From Castanea sativa (lineage: Eukaryota; Streptophyta; Magnoliopsida; Fagales; Fagaceae), in assembly GCF_040712315.1 (NCBI RefSeq), contig NC_134013.1, positions 83,582,001-83,646,000 of the forward strand: a stretch of 64,000 nt of DNA, read 5' to 3'. Position 1 is the first letter of the stretch, and every line of letters starts with the position of its first letter. The translations under genes were made by a program, and so were the position numbers. Below the pieces are notes generated by a model. The model made no database searches. It saw only the letters and a program-made list of their open reading frames with translations, and was not told the DNA's origin. Of the stretch, positions 24,517 through 36,419 are shown in pieces.

Positions 24517-27121
24517 CTAAATGGAGGCCTCTTTTCCTTTCCCCCCTTTCCTCTCCTGTTCTTTCTCTTTTTCTTTCTTTTTCTTCTTCTGTTGAGCTAC
24601 TTCTGTTGCCTCCTACATTTCTACCTCCACCACTTCATCTGGTAGGAGCTATTCAGGCTTTTTGTCTTTGGTAGAGACAACAGAAGGAGTAGTTGCAATA
24701 TGGTCCGAGGAAGTAGAGGGAGCGGAGTTAGGATCTGAAGGAAGATAGGGAGGAGTGGGAGCCAACCGTAAGGCTGGGGGAAAGTATATGTTGTCAGGAT
24801 CCCTAAGCCCTGAGTCATTGCTAACCCTAGCAGCACTTAGAGCTTGGCCCTACACCTCTATACAGAAGGCCCGAGCAAAATCTCTGAGCTAGGCAATGGG
24901 GCTTTCGGATGCCTTGGTCATGCCCATATTATAAGCTGCCTGCTCAGCCTGAGATATCTCTGCTTCTTTGGCCTCTAGCTTTTTCTAAATTTGTTTTAGC
25001 TCCACCACTGTGAGGGCCATCTTATTCTCAGCTTTTTTCTCAGCTTCTAAGGCTTCTGATGCCTGTCTTTCATAGCCATTAAGGGCGGACTTAGCATTCC
25101 TGTGGGCTTTTTCCACCTCAGCGAGCTGGATAAGCGTCTCCTAAAGCTTCTTGTTCACCTCCAGCTGGGCTTTCTTAGCAACAGCCGATTTATTCTCAGC
25201 CTTCCTAGCCAAATCTAAAGAGTGGTCTACCCACTCCTCGACCATGAAGGCAGCTTGGACAGCCTACAAAAAAATAATAATAATAAGTAAAAGGCTAAGT
25301 TTTTACAAGTTAATATAACAACTGAGGAATGTGACTACGCACCTTAGCTAAGTCTTGCTTCAAGGAGAGGAAGACCTCACGCTTCCTGAAGGACCTTAGC
25401 TCTGCCATATCTTTTGGCAGGCATAAGGCCTTTTCCAAGCACTCGGCCACCAAGTCTGAGCTTCCCTTTTGGAGATCCCTCAAATTGGTGTCATCGAGCA
25501 CTGGGTAGCTGAGGGTAAAGTGATTCCTCCAGATGGAGGGCTTCTCAGGCGGGTCTCCCCCAGTGTCCTTAGAAGTCCCTGTGGAGGAGGATTTTTTTCT
25601 GCTGCCCCCTTCCTGTCTGGGCATCCTTGGGAGGGGGCTGGTGGGCAGATTCTATGACCTCCCCTTCCTTAGCACCTTTTATGTCTTTGCCTCCATAGGC
25701 TCTTTTTCTTTTTCTATCTACCGCTTCTACGGATGGAGTGTGCGTGGCGGTAGGAGTGAGCGGTCGCAGCACCCCTGCGACAGCTAGAATATTGCCCCCA
25801 ACATGGGCATTAAGCAAGGCCATAAGGTCAGGGGTCTTCTCTTCAAATCTCATGCCTTCTGGGATGTTTGTGGCCTCTTGATCGACGCTGACTTGCGCTA
25901 GTGGTAGACTTGGACGTGAAGAGTTGGGAGTGTTTCTAGTATCTTCCTGTTGATAGAAGACTTCAAAGTCTTTATCAGTGATTTCCTGGGGGGCAGCCTC
26001 GGGTGTAGACTCTTGTGAGTATAGGAGCCTAGCAGCTAGTGGTGCTGGTATTTAGGTGTCCTGATTTTCGGCCGGGGGAGGTTTGGACAGTAGGATCCAG
26101 GGACAGCTAGGTCAATTAAAGCCAGTCGGGGGTCTTTGGCCTTAATAACGTGCTTCGAACACTGGAAGCGTTTAGTAGATGGTTTGTATTCGAGAATGGT
26201 GTAAGCAGCTTGGAGCTGGCCGTCTCTGTACAGAAAGATCTTAGACCTAAGGATCCTATTTAGGTCTGTGAAGTTGGCCAAGTGTTTAGCAGGAGCGGTG
26301 TGATATTCGTCTATTAAAGAAGAACAATGAGAGTGGTGAGAATATAAGGCAAAGAAAGAAATAAAATCTTTTACACTAATAAAAGTAAGAGAGATGCTAC
26401 GTCCACAACATTTTTACAACAAATCACAGGTGGTTAGTTGTTATTGGTTCAAATTTGAACCTAACACTAATATTTTTTTTTTGCCCCAACAATAACAATC
26501 AGTAACAACCTGCCACTTAGGATTTTTTGTAAAAATGTTGTGAAAATGTTATGGACATATCATTTCTCTAAAAGTAAACTACATCCTATGCCCATCTATG
26601 GTCATCGAGAATCCTACCTGGCTCCCCTTCTTGGGTGGGACAATGAAGTCCATCATGCCAGTCTCCTGAGACGATGAGAAAGTCCTTGTCCATACCCTTG
26701 CTTGAATTAGGTAGGCAGGAGATCAACCTAACGGAAGGAACTCTACATTTTATATAAAATTTAGTTTTTCCGCCTTTTTGGCAGTTGTAGACCCAATTTA
26801 CGTCATGCCACGTAAGATTGGTCCCCATTTTTTATTCAGCATGTCTACACACCTGAGAACCCTAAATACGTTTGGGGAACATTGGGTGGGTGTTAACCTA
26901 TGGTTCAATAAATAATCTCTGGTAACCCTTCCTATGGGAAGTTCCTTCCCACCTTCGATAAAGGCAATCATCGGAATGACGACGGACTCAGGGGGTCTAT
27001 ACTTGACCAACCATTCACCATCTTCACAGTGTTGGATTTCAAAACCGTTAGGAATCCTATATTGTGCTCGAAATGTGGCCATAGCCTCGGGAGTATCTAC
27101 TAACTTAGCATATCTACCCAT
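24517..27121 (-). pseudogene. Antisense multi-exon gene of element A (gypsy-associated plant protein), degenerate
   Basis: The gene reads opposite to gag-pol. Exon 1 (27121 to 26618) starts MGRYAKLVD and contains FRAQYRIP, IPMIAFIEGG and NHRLTPTQCSPNVFRV, then NLTWHDVNWVY. This resembles the 'putative gypsy type transposon' family (Pfam Transposase_28). Intron 1 is 26617-26311 (GTAGGA...TAG), and exon 2 (26310 to 25343) starts DEYHTAPAKH and includes NFTDLNRILRSK. Intron 2 is 25342-25264, and exon 3 (25263 to 24517) is a Lys/Glu/Ala-rich coiled coil followed by a Pro/Ser/Lys-rich tail. Frame changes near 26810 and 25600-26040, plus several stops in exon 3, mark it as dead. No function is known to me. 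Confidence 0.75.
26390..26569. mobile_element. Mutator-like MITE, 180 bp, inside the antisense gene's intron 1
   Basis: The left end AGAGATGCTACGTCCACAAC pairs with the right end, which read in reverse starts AGAGAAATGATATGTCC. The flanks AAAAGTAAG (26381-26389) and AAAAGTAAA (26570-26578) form a near-perfect 9-bp duplication. Without it, intron 1 would be about 118 bp, close to the 139 bp of the matching intron in element B. Confidence 0.78.
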
Positions 27122-27529
27122 AGTGTTTTGTGGTGTGAAAAGAACAACTTGTGAAAAAGAAAATCGTAAGGATGAACACACCTACAAGTGAAGAAAAAGT
27201 TCTCTTCGAGAGCTTGCTTCAGTCTAGATTTCTAAAATGTGTAAATGAGCTCCAACCAGCACCAAGTCTTCGTTTTATTGGAGTAAAAATTGGGCGGTAA
27301 ATTTCCCGCTCATAAATAAAGGGAGATAAAGACCATATGATCCTGATCAAGCCGTAGAACATTGGGAGATAAGTAGTTGCCTAACGCCATAAATGTGAGA
27401 TCATGGATTCCAAAGTGTCAGGAGCGTGCTAGAAGCAGGTGAAGAGACGTTGCCACGTGGGAATGCGAGTAGAACGTGTAGAGTTGGTACTTGTGACTAA
27501 AACTTTCCTTTTACCTCAGGGTTAATAGC

Positions 27530-27547
27530 AAAAGGGTTAGGGGCTAT
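27530..27547 (+). other. Polypurine tract of element A
   Basis: The purine-rich AAAAGGGTTAGGGGCTAT lies directly before the 3' LTR. The younger element has the same AGGGGCTAT at this place, supporting its role as primer for plus-strand synthesis. Confidence 0.7.
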
Positions 27548-28323
27548 TATGGGGATTCTGAGGACCGAGTATGTACTGAGGGGGGCCCAAGGACCGAGGA
27601 TAAAGTTTAAAAGTCACAGTATGGAGTGCCATTTCCATGGCCCACAAGCCCGAGGAAGAGGGTTGCTTGGGCGGATGAAGGGGTACGTTAGAAATACTTT
27701 GAGGCGTACGAAGTAGAGACTAAAAGTTGAAAGAAGAATTTCTAGTTTGGGATAACTTGTAGCCTCCGCATTAAATGCTCTGCGCCTGGCCTCCTAGCCG
27801 CATTAAATGGTAGACAACAGTTTTATTAGCTGCATTGATGAGGAAGTGACCTCAACAGTGCAAACCATAGCTAAGCAGGCTCCTTCCACTACCTTCTTTA
27901 AACAAAAATGTGACAAGTGTCATGAGAGGAGACTGGTTAGATGAGAAATTAATGGTTGAGATGCGAGGAAGGGAGGAGTATATATATACAAGAAAGAGAG
28001 ACTACAGAGGGAGGACAAGCAGAAACCGGGAAAAATATCAAGACGAAAAAGGAAAGAGAAAACAGGAAGAACTTTATGAGAAGAGAGTAGTGAATAGTAC
28101 TGTGTTATTGTAGCATAAACTTCCTCGGGAAGGCTTGAAGGGAGCGATTGACTCACTTAATCTAAGTACTTTTCCTTCTTCTTTCTTGTCCGACTCTCAG
28201 AATGGGCCAATTCTTTGTTGTGTTGTTCCCTCTCTACAATTTTTTTGTTTTGGGCCTTGAATGAACTAATTCAGCCACTGTTCTAAGTGGGCCGTGGGCT
28301 TCTAGATTTGTATTGTCCTTACA
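27548..28323 (+). repeat. 3' LTR of element A
   Basis: The 776-bp LTR is about 9% different from the 5' copy. The first bases are TATGGGG where the 5' LTR has TGTGGGG. It ends CCTTACA, followed by the duplication ATAAT. Confidence 0.93.
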
Positions 28324-28328
28324 ATAAT

Positions 28329-28892
28329 CAATTACGCTTTGTTTGTTTCAGCAATGATGTTTTCTAGAAAATGAGTTATTTTCTAAAAAGCATTTTCTAT
28401 AAAACTATCTCATTTTCTAATGTTTGGTAGAAACTTTAAATGAGTTGAAAAACAACCTCATAACTTCCCTTATTTAGCTTGCTGTGAAATAGAGTTGTTT
28501 TCCAAAAAAATTTAATGGAAAACAATTTCCAAAAATAAGCCATATTTTTTATGTTGACCAAAAATAGTTTTCCTTTGACTTATCTTTTTTTATGCTACCA
28601 AATACTGGAAAACTATCTTTATACAAGGTTTTCTATTGAAATAATCGGAGCGTTAATGTAAGATAAAATATATTAAGTCTCAGGGAGACAATCTTATGGG
28701 AGCCATGTCATGGTGCGCTGATACAAGTCTAAAATTACGTACCAAGCATAAATACATTAGCCATAATAATAATAAAATATTTTAGATTTTAATCTGCCTA
28801 CAGAATACGTAGAACGGTGTTTTTTTTTTTTTTTTAATGTGTTTATCAATACGAATAGGGAAGGGTCTGCCTTCGAGCCGTTCAATCCCAAT
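28329..28892. other. AT-rich dispersed repeat-like DNA
   Basis: 28350-28640 is rich in 'ttttcc', 'gaaaa' and 'ttttctagaaaat' blocks with loosely inverted outer parts, like a decayed MITE. No terminal repeats are clean enough to call. The remainder has no visible feature. Confidence 0.35.
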
Positions 28893-29053
28893 TCTTACTA
28901 GGCTCTAGAGTTTGTTTGAGTCCATATAAGCCTTTCATATTTCATAGAAAACATTAGGGAATTGTGGGTGCTCAAATCCAAGAGCATAGGCCATGTACGC
29001 ATATTCATTGAGGAACCTGTGTAGGAAGGCATTGCTCACCTCAACTTGTCTAA
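28893..29053 (-). pseudogene. Ty1/Copia reverse transcriptase fragment
   Basis: The minus strand reads IRQVEVSNAFLHRFLNEYAY, then ALGFEHPQFP and, after a one-base slip, KGLYGLKQT. These correspond to the Copia RT motifs LDVSNAFLHG, PPGF and LYGLKQAPR. Only about 50 residues remain, and no LTRs were found nearby. Confidence 0.75.
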
Positions 29054-29856
29054 TAAACAAATCTGTATATAGAACATCAAGCGAAAGAACAGTTTCTTAT
29101 TGTAATTGGTTTAAAAATTTTAGGCTACACATTTTTCAAATGTTTACCTCTGGTTGTTGATGGAAACCTTGGTTTGGTGGATAATTATCATCGATCTCTG
29201 GATCCAATATAGTTCTATTCTCGATAACAAACAATCATCTCGTGCGACAATTGCACCACCAGTGGATAATGATTCATTTTTTTAACCTAGAAAAAATAGA
29301 TATACGTGTTCTATATGTTGGTTATGCATTACATCAAGGGGTAGTTACTAATTAGTACACGCTTGTAATGATAGCACCCACTCATTGCATTTGGCATAAA
29401 GAGTATAAAATTGATAGATCTCAATGTCATACGACTCATACATATATGAATTATCATAATAGCATGCCATCAAGTTTGACACGCAAAGAAGGGTTAGGAA
29501 AAAATAGAAAAGAAAAAGAGAGGTGATATCTAAAGAGGAAATGCCTTTCATTAATTAGTAATTACTTTGATTTAGAAAATTAATAAATTAGTATAATCAC
29601 TACTTTGAAAGTATTCGAGTTCTAACATTATTACAAGTCTACAACGTAGACTTTCGGGACAAGAGATACTGGTGCTACTTGCCTGCACCCAAAGCAACAT
29701 AAGGATATATGGAATTATAGTTAGTAATGTATGGAATATATATTATATGTAATATGTATGTGTTTTGTTCTGTTTAAGATTGAAAATAAAATTTGTAGAA
29801 ATCTGGCATAAATAATGGGAAAAAAGAACCTATAAATAATAGACATACATGAGGGT
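29054..29856. other. Intergenic DNA
   Basis: AT-rich, with no supported gene or repeat. It may contain further unrecognisable parts of the Copia fragment next to it. Confidence 0.4.
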
Positions 29857-30564
29857 TGTAGGGTATGAGAATTCTGAGGAAGGAGATCGCACCACGTGTC
29901 ACGCTTGGCCGAGGAGGACAATTGTTGAGCCGAGGAGGCCACGTCCTTGTATCTTGTGATCACGTCATCAATGGGTTGTCAAATGAGGCTCTACTATGGA
30001 GAAAATGCTTTGGGAGTGGAAATGGCAGTGACGGGACTGAAATGCTTGATACTACCACCACATTTAATGCATCCCACCAAACCTTCTGACCGCATTTATG
30101 TGGAGAAGACCTACAAACAGTGTTGCCTTGGATGCCACATCTCTCAGGAACTTGAAGAAGATACTAAATAAAATTGGAAGATGGGTGATGATCTGCGCAA
30201 GGAACAAGTGGAAGGCCAAGATCATCTGAAAATGTCTATATAAGATAAAAAATCCCCCATGGGAGGGGGATCAAAAGAAAAAGGGAGGAAAAAAGAAAAA
30301 TATTGTAGACCTAAGAACAATATATGTAATTCATCTTTAAAAGAGAGAAATACAAGACTCAATCTCCTCAGCTTGAATCCGAGGACAAATCTCAATACTT
30401 ATTCTGTTATATGTTTATCCCACTATAATTGGAATCTATAGTCATCATTAACTCAACTCATTAGAACCTAGAATTAGAGCTCACTTTTTACAAATTTATT
30501 GTATTGGGATCTTGGGGCCTACACCCATCTTGATTTGGGTTTAGATGCAAGTTGCGTCCTTACA
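29857..30564 (+). mobile_element. Probable solo LTR of a Gypsy element, 708 bp
   Basis: It begins TGTAGGGTATGAG and ends GCGTCCTTACA, the same type of ends as the Tat LTRs here. Inside are 'ctgaggaagg', 'ccgaggagg' and 'gaatccgagg' stretches, and a TATA-like CTATATAAG near 30236. The flanks AGGGT (29852-29856) and AGAGT (30565-30569) are an imperfect 5-bp duplication. No internal region is attached, so it is probably the product of LTR-LTR recombination. Confidence 0.6.
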
Positions 30565-30569
30565 AGAGT

Positions 30570-32380
30570 ATATAATGAATTTGAACAAAAAAATTAGGGA
30601 GTAAAAGAACAGTTATATATCTTAAGATAATTCTTTTATTGTATTTCAATTTAGTAGCATACTTATATAATCTTAATATAATTTTATAAGATGTTATTAA
30701 AATTCAAATAATTAAGAATTTAATATATTTATTATATATTTTTCTTCAAATATTGTTGTGTTTTTAAGGAGAATATATAACAAGTAAATGAAGAAAATGA
30801 TATTTAATATATTCTTTCATGCACTTAGTGAAAAATATATTAATTGTCTCATGTTATTATAATTTCAAATTATTTAATTTTATGTTTTGTTAAATCCAAT
30901 ATATAGATTATATATGACAACAAGATCTAAAAATTCAAATTATGGGAAATCTTAACAGATGAAAACATTTCAAGATTATTAACATGGAAATGTTGATGTT
31001 TTAATAAAAATAATATAACTTGGAACTTAAAAGATTAATTTTGATAATTTAGTTATTATATATAATGACACATGTGTTTAATAATTAAGAACAGAGAAGC
31101 CAAACATATTGGGGAAACTTTGATTAGATAGTTAATATAACAAAAAAAACTTAAAATTATTAGTTGGGCTTAACTATGTTATATTAATTACTACTAATTC
31201 TTATAATTATTATATCATATGAGACTTTACTCATACATATATACCCAATGTTAATCTATCCACCAAAAAATTTTGTAACTCAAGTAACACCCTCTAGTGT
31301 TTTCAATGAAAACACACCTAAGGTTCAAATACTCACTCTCCATTATGACAACGAAAATATCTACGCACGCAAAAAGCTGCCCAACATTCCTTCTCTTTAG
31401 TCTTTACCTTAATCTCTTCCTCTTTATATCTCGGCTGCCTTTTAAAATACATAATCAAAAAACAAATGCATCGACCCTAGACCAACATTGGGTGGTCCTG
31501 AGGATCACAGCCCACGATTAAGAAATACTACTTAGTATAATTGCCTGTCACATGAGCCTAATGAGCACAACTTTAACCAAATCTCCAAAGGTCACAGATT
31601 CATTAACAAAATATTATTAAGGAAACCCCATGGAAATTTCTGAGAGACACAACCAGATGAAAAGCTACCCAACTAACTTTAAGAACCTGTTTTAAATTTT
31701 AATACCAAAAAGCTAATCTTTGTTTAGATTATTATTTAACAAGTTAATCACTATAAGTAATTATTTTAATGAAAGAATGCTTAAACTTAATGATACATGT
31801 CTACCTCCTTTTCATCAATGTTCACATCAATCATACATGTCTACTATCTTTTTATCAATGTTGGCCCAAGTGCATGCTTTGCTATAATGCCACTCTTCCT
31901 TTTCTAGCCTGTTATGGTTAGGAAATGCCTATGATGTGGTGGCCCTAGACAACTCTAGCAAGTAATGCTTCATGCTTAGCCTGAATCTATGGTTTTCATT
32001 TAAAGGTACAAAAGGTTTGGGCCTTCTTATGTTGTTTTTTAAAATTTCATCCCACGAGGGTCGATGCTTGTTTAGTGGTTAGCATGTGTTCTCTCCCACT
32101 GAATCTTTTGGGTTTTCTCTCAAATCAAATTCTATTTCCAACTGTAATACCTCATCTTTCCAACATCTTTTTGAGAAATTGATACTTGATAATCATCTCT
32201 TAGGTGGGTCAATCCAACCAACGGTAATGATTTAGTTAGTAGAGCAACTAGCTATTGTCATACTATAAACACTATTTATATGGGTATGCACTATATGGTT
32301 GAAAACCCACTTAATTTCTAACATATAGATGAGATGGTGATTTAGCATGTCTAGTCAATTATACATGTATGCTTAGAGCG
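30570..32380. other. AT-rich intergenic DNA upstream of the VAN3-binding-like gene
   Basis: No supported gene is present. Near 32060-32115 a 'tagtggttagcatg' stretch resembles a tRNA A box but lacks a good B box. Confidence 0.5.
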
Positions 32381-32382
32381 AT

Positions 32383-32401
32383 CTATATATATATATATAT
32401 T
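32383..32401 (+). promoter_or_regulatory. TATA box of the VAN3-binding-like gene
   Basis: CTATATATATATATATAT lies about 70-85 bases upstream of the ATG at 32469, a normal distance for a short leader. No RNA evidence is available. Confidence 0.5.
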
Positions 32402-32468
32402 TGAAGCTTGGTATTGCAATTTCTCATTCACTAAAGCACACCCCTAAGATAATCATAGCTCCTAATCC

Positions 32469-35383
32469 ATGGATTCAAATTTCAATCCTACACCTTCAAA
32501 TGCACATCCCGAGAGTATGGATTTTCTTTCGAGTGCATGGTGCAACTTTGCTGTAGAAGCCCTTCATCCAGAGCTAGAAGACCGATCGTCAATCATGATC
32601 CTTGATAACTCTATCAAGCAGTTTGAGAGCAACACCAAAGTTCCTTTCGTGGTAAGTTGAATTGTTATTAATTATTGTTAGAATAATGGTTAAATAATTA
32701 AATTTACAATTTTTAACAACTTAATGTATTGATTATTAATTCAAAAAAATTTTAAAAAAAAAATTTTGGTAATGAAACCTGTGTTTTAAATTCACTTCTT
32801 GGATCAAGGAATAGTGAAATCAAGATTTTATTTTATTTTTAACTTGCACAGAAGATGGACAAAAGTGTTAAGATGGATGATACAGATTTTAAGTCTCTAC
32901 CACCTTGGAAATCCAATGATGTGAAGGTAACAAACATCTGCATCCTAGTCAAATACTATACATCCATACACACATTCAAAAATGAAAATATTTTGATATT
33001 CTTTTTATCTTTCTCCAGTCTTGGATATGGATGCAGCAAGCAATGCACCCGGAATTAAACTACCACAGCTATTTCCAAAAGAAATGGGTCTGTTCTTTTA
33101 GATATAGAAATAATTAGCTTTGCTACCAAGATACAGTTTTTTCCCTTATCCTAGCCCTACTAATGTTATAATCTTTTGGAATTGCATGTGATTTTGGAAA
33201 GTAAAAGAATCATTAATTCATAATGCCTTCTTTTTATATGTTTAGAAAAATATTGAAGCTAGTACTAGTTTTATTATAAAATACTACCTGAAACCCTTTG
33301 CGATTAATCTGGCTTTTTTCTCTTTCAATTATGCCATGAATTTCTTTTTGATTAACATGATTTTGAATGTGATAAGTGTCACTCTTTTTTAAATCCAAAA
33401 CTAATTGATGTCACTTTAAGATAATATATAAATGTCGAAATTACTTTATTATGATCATTAACACATAAATCTATAAAACTTATATATAGCAAAATTGGTA
33501 TTATCCCTAACATAAGTTTAAGTATATATTTATTCTTTGGTATTAATTTTTCTACCAAATATAAACAATTGTAAGAGAAAACTTTTGGCGCAGATGCCAT
33601 GGAAGATTACTCCATTCAAGAATATTATCTCAATCAAGAAATGGTTGCAAGAAATAAAACAAAGGCGAAAAGAAGAAGGGAGACTACAAAGAGCTGAAGT
33701 GCATGCGGCAATATCAGTGGCAGGCGTGGCAGCTGCACTGGCTGCCATTGCTGCTGAAAACTCTAAAAAGGACGAGTACTCAAGCACCGCCAAGGAGGCT
33801 GCTGTAGCGTCTGCTGCTGCTTTGGTTGCAGCCCAGTGTGCAAAAGTCGCGGAAGCAATGGGAGCAAAGAAGGAGCAGCTGAGCAGTGTAATAGGCTCAG
33901 CCATGAGTGGTACAAATGCAAGTGACATCTTAACACTCACAGCTGCAGCTGCAACATGTAAAACCATCCTTCTCTGTAGTATTATAGGATTGATAGTTGC
34001 TCCTCATGCATGATTGGGCTTTCAATTTCTTGAAGATCGGATTGAAGTATGAATCCGGCTATTTTGCATGATGGGACTGACCATTGAGTATTTAAGTAGA
34101 GTAATGTTACACATGCAGCATTTATATACACAACATTTTTCAAAACAACTAATATAATTAACAAGTTATTAGTTTTGATATAAGCTCACATTGACAACAT
34201 TTTATTATTTATTACTTTTTTTTTTTAAATTTTTTTTATCTACTATTGATGAATTATCATCACAACAATTATGAAAAATATTTACGAAAAAAATTGTATT
34301 CATAGACTTATTGTTTTAAGTAATGCATGATTAGGCTCAACTTTAGATATAAGCACCTATATATGATTTTCATAATCATGCTATCTTCATTTTTAATTCT
34401 TTGTATGGGTAAGAAATTTTTAAAGGGCTTAATTGAAAAGAAATTAAAAGGTGTAACATTTAATTTAGTGCTTTTTTTTTTTCAATCATTTGCAAACTAT
34501 CTGTCTATTTCTGATTGATTACTTTTGGTTCTGTGTTTAACTTGTTGCAGCACTAAAAGGTGCTTCTACACTTAAAGCAAGATCAGGATGCAAAAACAGA
34601 TTAAATGGGAGTGCGCCTATTCTGCCCATTGAGGACAACAATGATTTGGACTTCAATTTCGAGAAGCATAGAACAGTCCTGGCAAAGGGTACCGAGCTCA
34701 GTGTCGAAACACCAGATGGTACTTACATCTAAAGTCATCATTCTTGCAAATAACAGCAAATTAACATGATTCATAATGTACCAAGTACTTTTTTTTTCCA
34801 ACCTCCATGTTATTTTTGTTACTTCTCAAATTTACTTTTCATTTAAATTATATGTGAACAGGGAATTACACTGTGAGAACAGTGTCAGTCACACTGAACA
34901 ACGAGGCCAAGGTTTGATTCATAATTTTTTAGCTAAATGAGTTTATAACTCAAAACACAGAAAGTGCCCATTGAAGGTAGCACTTAATTCTTATTTTTAA
35001 AACAGCTTTTAATTCTTATTTCAACTTTTCAGGTTATGCTTAAGATAAGGAAGCTCAATCTGTTGAGAAGTAAGAAGGAAAGTAAGTCATTATTTTACTT
35101 TCCTATATATTATAATTTCAAGGATTATTAGCTATATAAATTGCATTATATGGAATTGTTTATAGGTATTGTGCTGGACCTGCACGCTGAGCTGTATAAA
35201 GATTCAGAAACCGAAGACAGCAATACATGTTATCTCATCGTTTTGACAACAAATAGGGGAACATTCAAGCTAGACATGGCGGATGATTATCAGCGTTACA
35301 AGACATGGGCCACCACCATCAATCATATGCTCATGCTCTCTACTTCATTCACTAAATATGAGCTTCAATATTACAAAACATGA
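32469..35383 (+). CDS. VAN3-binding protein / FORKED-like (auxin canalization domain plus plant PH-like domain)
   Basis: Eight exons join in phase: 32469-32651, 32852-32926, 33019-33087, 33594-33957, 34551-34718, 34862-34911, 35033-35081 and 35166-35383, giving 391 aa. The N-terminus has MDFLSSAWCNFAVEAL. The auxin canalization (DUF828) region follows, with WLQEIKQRRKEEGRLQRAEV, the Ala-rich VAGVAAALAAIAAENS and VAAQCAKVAEAMGA (residues about 105-230). The last exons give the PH-like domain, with GTELSVETPDG, YTVRTVSVTLNNEAKVMLKI and MADDYQRYKTWATTINHML. Family members bind the ARF-GAP VAN3 at trans-Golgi and plasma membranes and help place PIN auxin carriers during vein patterning. The exon 3 donor (GTCTGT) is weak, and the exon 4 end at 33957 was chosen to keep phase. 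Otherwise the gene looks intact. Confidence 0.88.
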
Positions 35384-36197
35384 TTAATGTTACTCTACAT
35401 TTCACGTGTGGTACCTTGTGTACTTCGATATTTGTGTAATTATTATAAATTATAACACAAAAACTCTTGTTTCTTTCATATATATATATTTGGTTGAAAT
35501 ATCTATATAAACCAGCAATTATATTTAGATTTCCATTTGAGCCTTAGTTTTCCACCTTACTAGCTAGCTAGGATAATATTTTATTGATTTCTAGCATATA
35601 GTATACTCACCTGTTGTAATTGTCACTTAAAAACATCTCTCAAAAAGAAAAATTGTTACTTAAAACTTATATTATAGGTCATCATTTGAAGAGGAGATTT
35701 ACAACACAAGAAAACACCTACATCTTGAAGGTGGAAAATGATTCGTGCTCGTAACAAAAATGGATGACAAAAAAAAGCTAAAGAGAAGTTGGCTTCATTA
35801 TAGATTATTAAATATGCTCTACAAAAGAAATTAATTGCACGTATTATACAACTAAGGACAAACTTTACTGCGACAAATTCAGTACCATTATTAGAAAGCC
35901 TAGGCATTATTTGATTGAGTCAATGAACAATATTTAAATTAAAGGCAGTAGTTGTTACACACATTGTTACACGCCAGTAATTTTAAACCGAAATCGTGAG
36001 TTGAAAACACGATTGTGTAACAGTTTTTATCATTATGTTAAACCAAGTCACAACATGCTTTAAATTTGTTTATCCAACACCAAACAAAAGATACATAGTA
36101 CATGAAACATAGACTTACATGACTGATGATTCACATCACAATAGGCTTAAACTTAAAAGCATATTGAATAAACTTATTCAGTGCCATGAAACACACT
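35384..36197. other. Intergenic DNA between convergent genes
   Basis: It includes the 3' UTR of the upstream gene. 35940-36030 has repeated 'tgttacac' and 'gtgtaacag' stretches that could be ends of a small MITE. Nothing else is visible. Confidence 0.5.
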
Positions 36198-36419
36198 CTA
36201 CCTTGCCCCATAAAAATTTGATAGGCTTATGAGGATACGAACTTGCAGTTCTAGTTTTATTATATGCTCCATAGTCTTCAAGAACAAAGTGCCAACATCA
36301 ACCTCCTCCTCGCACCCTGGAATAATACTGCGCAAAGAATCAAGATTTCTTTTTCTTTGTGCCAAAATTCTAGCAAGCTTCAACTTCTTCCTAGTTACTG
36401 AACGAGGCATCTTTACCAT
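36198..36419 (-). CDS. Small HLH-only protein (UPBEAT1/IBH1-like atypical bHLH)
   Basis: The 73-aa protein begins MVKMPRSVTRKKLKLARILA. Its helix-loop-helix is RKRNLDSLRSIIPG (helix 1), EEEVDVGTLF (loop) and LKTMEHIIKLELQVRILISL (helix 2). The loop-helix 2 pattern resembles UPBEAT1 and IBH1-like proteins. A basic stretch precedes helix 1, but the DNA-contact His-Glu-Arg residues are absent, so a heterodimer-forming inhibitor is inferred. It is short for the family (about 100 aa or more), and the last codons abut GCAAG|GTAGAG, a possible donor. The protein may therefore continue into another exon, or may begin upstream. It could also be a truncated copy. Confidence 0.6.
   Translation of the reverse strand: MVKMPRSVTRKKLKLARILAQRKRNLDSLRSIIPGCEEEVDVGTLFLKTMEHIIKLELQVRILISLSNFYGAR

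Larger units (their letters stand above)
17508..28323 (+). mobile_element. Old Tat-type Ty3/Gypsy LTR retrotransposon (element A), 10.8 kb
   Basis: Two direct LTRs (17508-18291 and 27548-28323) are flanked by the duplication ATAAT (17503-17507 and 28324-28328). In order the element has a primer binding site, gag, protease, RT, RNase H, a second RNase H domain, integrase, a tandem-repeat 3' UTR, a multi-exon gene on the minus strand, a polypurine tract and the 3' LTR. The second RNase H after the first and the antisense extra gene place it in the Tat lineage. The LTRs differ at about 67 of roughly 770 aligned positions by hand count. Many stops and frameshifts show that it is dead. Confidence 0.93.

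Noticed and set aside
25469..25787. Plus-strand frames in the 3' part of element A
   Set aside because: They are shadows of the antisense gene exon 2, which has family similarity on the minus strand.
32050..32115. tRNA-like 'tagtggttagcatg' stretch
   Set aside because: The A box is plausible but the B box is not recognisable and no cloverleaf forms. It is not a tRNA and only possibly a worn SINE.
33530..33967. Minus-strand frame of 145 codons
   Set aside because: Antisense shadow of exon 4 of the VAN3-binding-like gene, caused by its Ala/GCN-rich codons.
34090..34320. Possible MITE in intron 4 of the VAN3-binding-like gene
   Set aside because: It has 'acaacattttt'-type stretches like known MITEs, but I found no inverted ends or duplication.
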